DNA of 64,000 nt from Owenia fusiformis (lineage: Eukaryota > Annelida > Polychaeta > Sabellida > Oweniidae): contig CAIIXF020000005.1 of the NCBI GenBank assembly GCA_903813345.2, positions 4,741,375 through 4,805,374 of the forward strand. Reading direction: 5' to 3'. Position numbers and translations under genes: made by a program. Position 1 is the stretch's first letter; each line of letters starts with the position of its first letter. This document shows positions 9,801 through 18,720 of this stretch, in pieces. A model generated the notes under the pieces. It did not search any database and was not told where the DNA came from. It saw only the letters and a program-made list of their open reading frames with translations.

Positions 9801-12800
9801 AAACAGAAGTGAAAGTCACCCGCAAATGACATATCCATTGCATGGAGTAAGTAATTTTGTATGGTATAACGAAACATATGAGTTAAAAAATGAATCGTGA
9901 AGTATTCTTAGTGTTTTTATGAAAAATAGCATGCTCCGTCACAGCGGACAAATATTTCGATACCAGCCTGTGAGTAGCAGAACACATGGCTTTTAATCAT
10001 TAAGCACCAATACTATTACTTTTATGTCTTTATTGATACAGAGTTCCCGGAGGAGTATAGCGATGAGGAATCTCAGTATGAAACAGAGGATCTCACGGAA
10101 GATGAGGTAGAACAATTAAAGAAAGATGCCAAAAACAAAAAGAGGAAAGCTAATACCCCTAGAACGTCAGGCAAAAAGAAGGTACGGAGAATCTTTTATA
10201 AAGTTTTTTTGAAATCCTCGACTCTTTCTGAAATGTGAAACCCATTAGGCCTACATGTGAAAATGTTATACATGTATGAATAGATGGCGGTGTATTAAAT
10301 ACTGTAAAGGACTGTTTTTTGGCCAGGAAAAGCCCTTGTTTACTCTCGCCATCTTTTAAACATCTTTGTACATTTTATTAGGAAACCTTCATCTTAACTA
10401 ATAATGTACTAAAACACATATGTCATGTATTACTGTTGAAATGTTGAATACTTGATGTGTTTATTAATTGACTTTAATTGTCAGGGTATGAAATATACGA
10501 GATACATGTTATACTACATACTTTTTTAGTGACTGAATAATAACATAGGGTCAATTTTTTAATGTCTAGTGGAAATATTTCAATCTAGGTAATAAATCAT
10601 ACGATTTTCATAATTTTGATAGTCGCCTAATTTATGTGTTTTTCATTTGCCGAATAATTTATCAACTATTTTCAAAGGTCAACCGAGCTTCCCATAGTTG
10701 AGCAATTTTAATCTTCCCCACGTGCATAATGCATACAGATCTATTAAAAAGTGAAGTATACTTTTAGATAGTCCCAATTTGATTAATTTTTTCTGCCATG
10801 TGACATCGGTACATATGATGATTTTTGTTACACTAGAGACTTGTTCAATTCGAAGGACATGCATATTTGTACACACATTTGATAAATGAGAGCAGCTGGA
10901 AATCTGATTTCAACTGTATTGATATTTCTAGTTGTGAAACCAATATCAGTGAATGGTAGTTTCTTCAGACATAAAAACTATCTAATTATGACATTTCTGT
11001 CGACTGGCATGTTTCCTCAATATCTTAATCGCCTGTAAATACCCAGTGAATGTAATATATGAACAGATTTAGATACAGTTATCAGACCTTTTTGACCTTT
11101 CCATTTCTAAAATTGTAAATTGCATAGGAACTTTTTTGTTATATTTCTAAATACATGTGTGTATAACACACGCTTTATTGAAGCTTTGTTTACAGATTTG
11201 TGCATTGCTAGTTTGTGTTTAATAATTCCCTTTGTGTTTTCTCGTCAGTATTAGGGAAAATTACATTTCTAAACAAGCATCTCTCCAACAGATGAAACCT
11301 CTACATCAGACTAGTTAGACATACGTTCTTTTCAAATGAAAATGGACACTGTCATTTTAATAAATTTTGCACACGTTAAACTATTGATGTCAAAAGTGCA
11401 AGTGACAAATATAAATATATTCTAGGGGCTTATTAGTAGTTATTGAGGAGTAGCCAAGACATCAAAGAGAATGATGAACTATAACTAGAGTCAATTAGAT
11501 CTAATTTCATTTACAAGTATATAGTGCGGTCTGTTACACTAGAAAGTTAGACGACCTGACAATTATATTCCATATATCCGTATTTTATTAATTAAAACGC
11601 GTCTCCCATTTATAAAAAAAAAGTAGGTGTTAACCCTCGGTGGATGGTTTTTTGATATACCCATGCAAGTTATCCCAACGAACTTGAATTGTTGGTGGAT
11701 CTTAATTGAATTCTATTATTGCTCATTTTAATTACTTAAGCACTGGACACAGTGCAACGTGGAATGACCATTCGTTGAACTTGTTGCTTTCCAAAATTTG
11801 TACGAGATGCGCCAGCATCGGTGTTAATTTTAGGAAATACCGCATGAAAGGAATGGTCATTCCACAATGTACTAAGTCTTGTTGGGCTTAAATTCTTTTC
11901 ACACATTGCAAAATATTTTCAACCAAGTTACATAAACTAAGAAATCACTGAAAGAGCATATTTTCAATGAGACTTTTTGCAAGGCTCAAGTTGGCAAAGC
12001 ATCAATTTCAATTAGTAGAGTCTGTTCTCACCTTGACAACATTGACAAACACTCAATGGATGCGGCGATCGGTTTATGTAATTGAATACAGTTACGTGAA
12101 ATAGCGTGTTCTGATTGGTTGGAATTGGACATGCCTTGCGTAGCTTTGTATGAATGGTGTTTTGAATATATTATGAGATTATTTGTGTGGAGACATGGCT
12201 TCATTGAACGGGTGATCTTTAAGGGTATGGTTGTTTACTTGCTATCTAAACAGTAAAACAAATGCTTACAATAATAAATTCTTTATTTTGAATGAACTAC
12301 TCAGTGGTTCGGCAATTTTTTTTAATGCAACTTGATTCCTTTAGATCAATGCAACAAATTCATGACATTTCAACTTGTCTTATCACACTAGGTTAGTACT
12401 TTTGTTTGTTTCTTTTTCCGAGTTTAGCTCTTCCTCCGTGAGCTTCCCCCTGTGACTTTGGGGTCTCCAGATATTTTTAGATGTTTTGTTTTGGTATATA
12501 GGCAATTATTACGTTTGTTTTTTGTGTACACCTGGATGCTGTAGCTAATCTGAACAGCACATTTTGTCTAGCTCCTAGTCGGTTTCTCATTTCAAAAAGA
12601 TTCTGGGCTGTTGTATATGATACCGCTGATAGAAATGTTCTGCGCAAGATAAATCTCGCTCTTCAAACATTGGTACAATGGTTAGATAATAACAACTATT
12701 TCCATGCGTATTGAGCCAGTTAAAAATGGCCACATCAATCTATTGGAACGATTCCATCCGCACTAGAATCCTAGAGGACAAAATCCTCAAACCTTGTAAT

Positions 12801-15800
12801 TTATCGTTTTAGTGTCATTATAATTCAGGCGATACTATGATTTCAGTTAGCAAGATTAAAAGGCCAATATGAATAAACACTTGCATTGTTTTCAGCGAGG
12901 CAAGGTAGATAACGAAGAGGGTAGTGAGGAAGGAACCGAAGAGGATGAGGAAGATGAAGATGCCACGGAAGAAAGCATGGAGGAAGAGGGAACTGTAAGT
13001 ATACATATGCTTCCCTCTCCACGAAGCCATTCAAACTTAGTTTTTTTTTGCTCTTAAGACCGTATTACTGCTGATCGGTATTTTGACCAAAATGATCATT
13101 CCATTCCATCGATAGATTTGGTTCACCAACAATGATTACTACCTGGTTTTCCCGGGGTAAGAGCATATCATGACTAATACAGCACGTACAAGTTATTGGC
13201 GATGGAATTTAAATCGCGTACAAGAGTCATTTTTTATGTCCTCACCTAATTGTAACCATTGGCAAAAGTTACATTTCTTGTCTTGTACCAAGACCTTTTT
13301 TAAAAATAAGTGTTTCCCTGTGGTGTATAAGGAGTTATCCGGGGTGGAACAACAAAACTTCAAAATCTAACCGGTAACGATCCAAGGATGAAACAATTTA
13401 TAGCAAAGTCGCATATTACAAAGGATGCGTGTCTGACGAATATCCGGTGTAAATGCTTATAACTAGAAAGTGTTTTGAAAAATTAATTTCTTTAAAGAAA
13501 TGTTTGTTGCCTTGGTTACAGGAGTCTGAACAAGATGAAGACGAGGAAGAGGAAGACGAAGAGGATGAAGAATCTCCTGAGAAACCGTAAGTCCAATGTG
13601 TTGATCCAACAATATAGTATGTTTAGGTTCTACCTCTTATTGCAGGTCCAGACTCGATAGGGTCGACTTTGATACCCAACTTGTGATTCTCCTGACATAA
13701 TGACGGTTATAAAAAGTGATGGCTTAACAATGCGGGAGTCACTAATGCCGTTATGCCTGGCTAGGGTCTACTTGTGATACCTAACTTGTGATTCTCCTTA
13801 CATAATGACGTTTATAAAAAGTGATGGCTTAACAATGCGGGAGTCACTAATGGCATTATGACTGGCTAGGGTCTACTTGTGATACCTAACTTGTGATTCT
13901 CCTTACATAATGACATTTATAAAAAGTGATGGCTTAACAATGCGGGAGTCACTAATGGCATTATGTCTGGCTAGGGTCTACTTGTGATACCTAACTTGTG
14001 ATTCTCCTTACATAATGACATTTATAAAAAGTGATGGCTTAACAATGCGGGAGTCACTAATGGCATTATGTCTGGCTAGGGTCGACTTGTGATACCTAAC
14101 TTGTGATTCTCCTTACATAATGACGTTTATAAAAAGTGATGGCTTAACAATGCGGGAGTCACTAATGGCATTATGCCTGGCTAGGGTCTACTTGTGATAC
14201 CTAACTTGTGATTCTCCTTACATAATGACGTTTATAAAAAGTGATGGCTTAACAATGCGGGAGTCACTAATGGCATTATGTCTGGCTAGGGTCGACTTGT
14301 GATACCTAACTTGTGATTCTCGCATACATAATGACGTTTATAAAAAGTGATGGCTTAACAATGCGGGAGTCACTAATGGCATTATGTCTGGCTAGGGTCG
14401 ACTTGTGATACCTAACTTGTGATTCTCGCGCATAATGACGTTTATAAAAAGTGATGGTCAACAATTCGGGAGTCGGCGTACTTAATCTCTGATGCTATTA
14501 TGTTTTTAGTAAGAAGAAACCTGGGAAGAAAGCCGCGAAAAAGACTAATTCAGACACACCAACTAGGACGACCAAACTAAAGCAGCTCAAGTCACCAAGA
14601 AGTGCAACCAAGGTAACAGAGTCTAAATAAATCTATTATATATTTTGAAATTAAAAAATAATTGACACCGTTTTATAAAAAAAATTCTCCGATTTGAAAA
14701 CGTTGAGTATGGTACAGTGCTACACATTTGACATTTTGCATTGTCAACCAAGTTGATACGGGTTTCAAATATATAGTCAACATCCGTTCACCCATGTCTT
14801 TGCTCTCTTTGCTTTGTCATTTTTGCTTGAATAGAAGCATTCACTAAAATATAAGTAATTTTGTTGAGTATTATCTTTAATCAGTATTTAGAGTGTCAAC
14901 TGTCAAGCCAGTGACAATGTTATTTCATGTATACACATACAAATCTTGTTATCATTTTCTAGATCATTTACAAAGTCTTCATGTCTTTATTAAGTTTCAT
15001 TATTCACCTTGTAAATTATAAGATCACAAATGAACGTTTACAGTTATCAATAGAAAGTTTAACTAAGAGCAGTCATACATCATTATGTACAAATAAGTTA
15101 AAAACTATCAGGTAAGTCATCTTAAAGGAACAACTCTAAATGAGGTTTTAAGTTTTATCCCCGCCTTGGGACATTTTTTGAGAAACTGCCAACCCATATC
15201 TAAGCCTTGGTGAAATTTTCTTTCATAATCATTAGATTAAGTACATTCACATTCAGTCCATTCTCCCTTGAAGGAGTACTTCGTAGTATCAAATTGGGGC
15301 TTAAAAGGAATATGAAAAATCGTCAATTCAATTTTTTGGTGTATGTCGGAAATGACCCGGATGACACCAGATTTAGCCCACACAGAGAGCCTGTAGGTTA
15401 AGGACTAGTCATCAATCGCTCCGTCTGCTCTCCCACAGAGTCCTTAGTGCTGTGCGCCATGCGTTCAGATATACCCTTCTGGGGTTTTTACCTACTTCTG
15501 TGGTGCAACCCAGAAGTTGGTCAGTTTTCATAACCAGTGCACCTCACATTCATAAAGAACAATCGCACCCCGTATCAATTTTGATATGCTTAACATTGTC
15601 CATTATAACTTGGACAGATTTGGCACTGTGGACTTTACTAGAATGTGCAACCCGCTAATCTAATTGCACAGCACAAGGAAAAAAATGCACAAAGGACTCT
15701 GCGGGAGTACGTCCGCCCGTCCATCATTTTGTCAACATTTGTGGTACAATTTAGTACTACTATTCGTGGAAGTTCGTAACTATATTCATTTAATATCTGT

Positions 15801-16994
15801 CCATGGAATCTATTTCACCTGTCCTCGATCGGTTTTCGAGAAAATGGCTAGGTTGACGCACTTTGTTAATATATGCGATTCCATGTTATGTAGAACGATC
15901 AAATCTGTAATTGGTCGTATTGGTGTAACATATGTCCTCTCACAATTAAATGCCATAGGATTAACTGCTTTTTGAGTTTTGAATTTTGATGAAACTAGAA
16001 CTCCATTTTCATGTACAAAGTCAAAAGAAAATTCGTTTTACCCCATGAACATATCCATTTTGTTTTTCCAGAACAGCAATTTATCATGTTGCAAACTCTG
16101 TATTTTTGCCATTGGGCGATTTGGTTTTGATTTCATTTACGTCGTGTGTTTTCTTGTCCCAGTTTTGACCTATCAGTCATCTCTGTGTCGAGGAAGTTCC
16201 AAACTTGACGTCAAAAACCCACATTTTGGCAGCAGTTCTTTTCAAGAGCACAATGGCCTCTAAAACCCAACTGCTGCTTTTAATGATATTGAAGAAATAT
16301 TTCACTCTGTTGAGGTGAATACCTGTACATCTTTCACAAGTGATATTCCACGAAGCCCGAAGGGCAAGTGGAATATCACCTTGTGAAAGTGCTACAGGTA
16401 TTCACCGAAAATAGAGTGAAATATTTGTTTTATTATATCACTGTCTAGCTAAACATCCCTAATATTATTAAGTCATTAAGTCTTTAGATATTTTTACGAA
16501 TCTACTCGATTCGTCTGCCATTTTGACTTACGCTGAACTAAAACAAATTCTTTGAAAATTCCAGGGAGCGTGGGATATTGCTAGATATCGCTAGATATCT
16601 CACGGTTGTCTTATCTGATAAGCATTGCCATTGAATATCGCCAGATATCCCACGACATGTGACCCGGTTTTGACCAATCACACTGTCGCTAGCTAGATAG
16701 TGATATAATAATACATCATATTTGCTACTAGGCTATTTTACTATAATGAAGTACACAAAAGATTTGCTCATACATCAAAAATGTAGTCGGTTGCATTTTT
16801 AAATCTGATCGGTCCTTGGACGTTGTCAATAAACGTTCTGTATCGGTCACTATTTTGAAATAATTAAAACACTCCAAATGGATTTTACTTACCCTTATTA
16901 ATGCATTTTGTGTACTCGTGCTCATCTATTGCAAAATTTCTTCCAGACTGGCTCTTCCAAGAAGGTTGCTGGCAAAAAGGTGAAGGCAAAATAG
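3833..16994 (+). CDS. Nucleoplasmin-family histone chaperone (NPM/p62-like), complete eight-exon gene
   Basis: Eight exons join in frame with consensus GT-AG introns: 3833-3869, 3997-4094, 7986-8205, 10042-10181, 12896-12994, 13522-13586, 14510-14612 and 16947-16994, giving 269 residues. Residues 10-116 form the nucleoplasmin core, from YIWGCEL (strand 1) through the short acidic tract FEEEDDD (27-33) to the signature GSGPVHLTGQH (106-116). Residues 145-154 (KKDAKNKKRK) look like a nuclear localisation signal. Residues about 170-217 are a long Glu/Asp tract (A2). The last 50 residues are Lys-rich, as in the mitotic apparatus protein p62 and invertebrate nucleoplasmin-like proteins. Family role: a pentameric nuclear chaperone that stores or deposits histones, and binds chromatin through its basic tail. 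The start was chosen at 3833 because an in-frame TAG lies at 3794; a second in-frame ATG follows at 3839. It is intact, with unusually repeat-laden introns. NPM versus NPM2/3 subtype is undecided. Confidence 0.93.
3997..4094 (+). CDS. Nucleoplasmin-like exon 2 (first acidic tract)
   Basis: The acceptor is tttctttag. It encodes CELTGEKKEVKW then FEEEDDD and FLQHTLFLKH, ending at CAT|gtaagt, phase 0. The spacing from GCEL to the acidic loop matches the nucleoplasmin fold. Confidence 0.9.
4319..4739. mobile_element. Foldback element A, copy 1
   Basis: A 421-bp palindrome with its centre near 4525. The left arm starts TTAAGGTCAGGGTGCATGAT and the right arm ends in its inverse followed by TTAA. 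A second copy lies at 6487-6908. Confidence 0.8.
4832..5617. mobile_element. Foldback element C
   Basis: An imperfect palindrome of about 786 bp. The left end is TAAAGAGACATGTCAAAGAA and the right end is its inverse before TTAA. The arms diverge more than those of B, so it may be older. The loop near 5160-5280 is AT-rich. Only one copy is seen here. Confidence 0.7.
5614..6378. mobile_element. Foldback element B, copy 1
   Basis: A 765-bp palindrome with long, very similar arms and a short asymmetric loop near 5950-6050. It is flanked on both sides by cTTAAg. It has no coding capacity. Confidence 0.8.
6487..6908. mobile_element. Foldback element A, copy 2
   Basis: This 422-bp second copy of the 4319-4739 palindrome has flanking sites mutated to TTGA (left) and CTAA (right). 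The right site is shared with the adjacent B copy. Confidence 0.78.
6905..7635. mobile_element. Foldback element B, copy 2 (inverted)
   Basis: About 731 bp with the same arms as 5614-6378 but the loop reversed, so it is an independent insertion in the opposite orientation. The right flank is TTAA (7632-7635). Confidence 0.78.
7986..8205 (+). CDS. Nucleoplasmin-like exon 3 (core beta-barrel)
   Basis: It encodes 73 residues from AALASGAKKDERNLVVVS to GSGPVHLTGQHMV, the family signature. The acceptor is tctttag and the donor G|gtaagt, phase 1. This one exon holds most of the pentamer-forming core. Confidence 0.93.
8206..9140. other. Intron 3, left part
   Basis: This is non-coding. A diverged duplication is visible: about 8248-8290 resembles 8458-8502 (tgggccaaaat... 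and tgggcccaaat..., then ggttttagacattg). Near its end lies a short tandem repeat, listed separately. Confidence 0.5.
9018..9087 (+). repeat. 20-bp tandem repeat (gatcgacacgtagcgcacgt)
   Basis: About three and a half units start at 9018, 9038, 9058 and 9078, with one or two changes between them. A further partial unit, aatcgacaagtag, appears at 9132-9145, directly at the left edge of the foldback element. Confidence 0.75.
9146..9972. mobile_element. 827-bp foldback element with 5-bp target duplication in intron 3
   Basis: The left end CACAGGCTGGTATCGAAA and the right end, its inverse complement with one mismatch, bound two arms of about 400 bp (9146-9549 and 9573-9972) around a loop of about 25 bp. 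The 5-bp AGTAG flanks it on both sides (9141-9145 and 9973-9977), which is a clear target duplication. A motif gtccgctgtgacggagcat occurs at both outer (9169, 9931) and both inner (9531, 9573) arm ends. No coding capacity is seen, so it is non-autonomous. A 5-bp duplication with CAC-starting ends is known for Transib and RAG-related elements, but that link is only a hint. Confidence 0.85.
10042..10181 (+). CDS. Nucleoplasmin-like exon 4 (nuclear localisation signal)
   Basis: It completes a split Glu codon, then encodes an acidic segment (FPEEYSDEESQYETEDLTED) and the basic KKDAKNKKRK, ending SGKKK at AAG|gtacgg, phase 0. The basic cluster is the likely nuclear import signal. Confidence 0.9.
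10182..12895. other. Intron 4
   Basis: 2.7 kb of AT-rich sequence. I see no exon, large inverted repeat or recognisable element. Short open frames here lack motifs. Confidence 0.5.
12896..12994 (+). CDS. Nucleoplasmin-like exon 5 (acidic cassette)
   Basis: 99 nt, phase 0 on both sides, encoding RGKVDNEEGSEEGTEEDEED and a further acidic run. Skipping it would keep the frame and shorten the A2 tract by 33 residues. The donor is ACT|gtaagt. Confidence 0.9.
13522..13586 (+). CDS. Nucleoplasmin-like exon 6 (poly-Glu/Asp)
   Basis: It encodes ESEQDEDEEEEDEEDEESPE and ends in the first two bases of a Pro codon (CC|gtaagt). This is the densest part of the A2 acidic tract, the histone-binding region in the family. 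Confidence 0.9.
13659..14509 (+). repeat. 105-bp minisatellite filling intron 6
   Basis: Eight head-to-tail units begin at 'agggtc' at 13659, 13763, 13868, 13973, 14078, 14183, 14288 and 14394, a steady 104-106 bp spacing with very few differences. The first and last units are the most diverged. The last one runs into the acceptor of exon 7, and its end (attatgtttttag) resembles the unit ends (attatgtctggctag). Confidence 0.92.
14510..14612 (+). CDS. Nucleoplasmin-like exon 7 (basic tail)
   Basis: It completes the split Pro codon and encodes KKKPGKKAAKKTNSDTPTRT then KLKQLKSPRSATK, a Lys-rich, Ser/Thr-Pro-containing tail typical of chromatin-binding segments. The donor is AAG|gtaaca, phase 0. 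Confidence 0.9.
14613..16290. other. Intron 7, left part
   Basis: No exon is recognised. Around 15412-15470 and 15663-15722 there are imperfect inverted segments (cagagtcctta...gctgtgc against gcacagcac...aaggactctg), suggesting an old terminal-inverted-repeat element of about 310 bp. Open frames between 15207 and 16263 carry no motif and switch frame freely. Confidence 0.45.
16296..16428. repeat. Hairpin-forming palindrome (MITE-like)
   Basis: The left arm runs gaaatatttcactctg...ggtgaatacctgtac...gatattccac and the right arm is its inverse, around the loop gaagcccgaagggca. Arms are about 60 bp with small bulges. It abuts the element starting at 16431. Confidence 0.75.
16431..16710. mobile_element. 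MITE with 20-bp terminal inverted repeats
   Basis: TATTATATCACTGTCTAGCT at 16431-16450 faces its inverse at 16691-16710 with one mismatch. The 280-bp body has an internal palindrome of gggatat/atatccc and repeated gctagatat motifs, with no coding capacity. With 16296-16428 it may form one composite element. Confidence 0.75.
16947..16994 (+). CDS. Nucleoplasmin-like exon 8 (terminal)
   Basis: The acceptor is tttcttccag. It encodes TGSSKKVAGKKVKAK and TAG, the basic C-terminus. The phase 0 join to exon 7 gives ...SATK|TGSSKK. Confidence 0.85.
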   Translation, partial: TGSSKKVAGKKVKAK

Positions 16995-17099
16995 TTATAG
17001 GATGCCATCGTGGTAATGCAAAAGGACTTTAGAACAAAATTGTACATGAAAATACTATCATTATTGTAAATATTCCAAGATAGATGCAATCCTTACCAA

Positions 17100-17105
17100 A
17101 TAAAA
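17100..17105 (+). promoter_or_regulatory. Poly(A) signal of the nucleoplasmin-like gene
   Basis: AATAAA lies 106 nt after the stop codon, at a normal 3' UTR distance. Confidence 0.6.
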
Positions 17106-17940
17106 TAGAAATATATTTTTTATAGCCATACATATACAAGCGTTTGTTAGTAATTATTGAACAATCAAAGTAGTGCAATTAATTGTTGATTTTGATATCG
17201 ATTTTAATCCATTGATTTCAAACATCAAGAACGGAAATGTGAACTTTGCATTTTTTGTCCACTCTCGACCATGGACTGACTGGACAATACGAGATATCTC
17301 CTTGTGACTAAATCTGAGATTTACACTATACATTGTTCGACAAGTTCGGAACCACAATGGATAAAAACTAACTGAATAAATATAACATGTATACAGGATT
17401 ATGCAGAAACACAGACCCCCTCCCCTAAAAGTCATATATTACGATGTCTAGAGAACTAGTTCTGCATCATTGTAAAGACCAGCCAATGTTGCTGCAAAAT
17501 ATCATATACAAGTTATAAAGCTTAAAAGGTTCTAGACGGCAAAAGTACAGAACTTTGTGGCAAATTGATCGAAGAAAACCTTTATAGATCCCTTATCTTA
17601 TATTCACCCGTTTTCTACAATACATAATCACATTAGAATTGCAACCATTAAACCTACTCAAATGGCCGTGAACATTGTGAAGAAAAGTCTACACCAAAAT
17701 GAAAATAAAAATATATCCAAAATTGATGAATTCACTCGACACTAAAGATGTTTGAAGAAAATATTCGAAATGATCAAGCGGGCATACCCGTGTATATGTA
17801 TTTTGTGTCCTAAAGCTATGGTCTTTACTATGGTGCAAAGCATGCCGTTTAAACCTTTTGCATAGTCATTGATTATTTAGAATTAGTTGTACACAATCCT
17901 TCATCAAACCAACCCAACGAAAGCAGCCGCATCCAATAAA
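17106..17940. other. Intergenic, nothing recognised
   Basis: AT-rich spacer between the nucleoplasmin poly(A) signal and the C/A-rich block. Its short minus-strand open frame (17154-17435) shows no motif. Confidence 0.4.
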
Positions 17941-18720
17941 AAAATGATTTCCATATATGCAAAACCTGCCCCACCCCAAACCAGCCCCGCCCCAAACCAG
18001 CATCGCAATATCCTTACATAGCACAACATATTGTCAAATTAACAATGTATTACAGCAAACCCCAATACAAAACTGGTCTAACATAACCAGGCACAACCAG
18101 ACAAACAACCATTAAAGCACAAGCAATTATCGAACTAACACATGATCGAGCACAACCTGGAGATGAACCACGACGACACATCCGACAAAGCCAAAGCCAT
18201 AACATTTCGTTGAATTAACACTACACATTCAGGTACAACACCACCAGTACCGGATACCTCGCTCTATTGTCCTCAGCATGCCACCCGACCAGCCAACCAG
18301 ACAACTACTAAAACATCCGACTTTCAAACCAGCGCAACGCAATCTGGCACAACCCAATGATAAACCAGGACTTTGAATTACGCGACATAATCTGACCGCA
18401 TTGCGATGCACATATCCCCAATAAGTTCCCCCAAACCAGAGACAACGTAAATCACACAATATAATAGGGTACCGACCAATACGTCACCAACCCATACCAC
18501 CTCGCCAAATTGTGCTCAACCTGCCACTAGATCAGGAACACCAACACGGCAATACATAACACAACACATTGTCAAATTAACATAGTACAATATGTAATGG
18601 TACAATACCAAACCAACATACCCCACACTGGACACAACCCACCACACCCCACACTGGACACAACCCACCACACCCCACACTGGACACTACCCACCACTCA
18701 ACTAACTACGGTAGCCTAAC
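17941..18720. repeat. Strand-biased C/A-rich block with a 26-bp tandem repeat
   Basis: For about 780 bp the plus strand is rich in C and A and poor in G and T (for example ccccaccccaaaccagcccc). At 18621, 18647 and 18673 the 26-bp unit ccccacactggacacaaccc(accaca) repeats exactly. The rest looks like worn copies of short aac/cca-rich words. No coding frame is convincing. Confidence 0.65.

Noticed and set aside
9146-9972. CRISPR-like regular repeats (the 19-bp motif four times)
   Set aside because: The motif is in inverted pairs at arm ends of a foldback and the genome is an animal's. There are no spacers.
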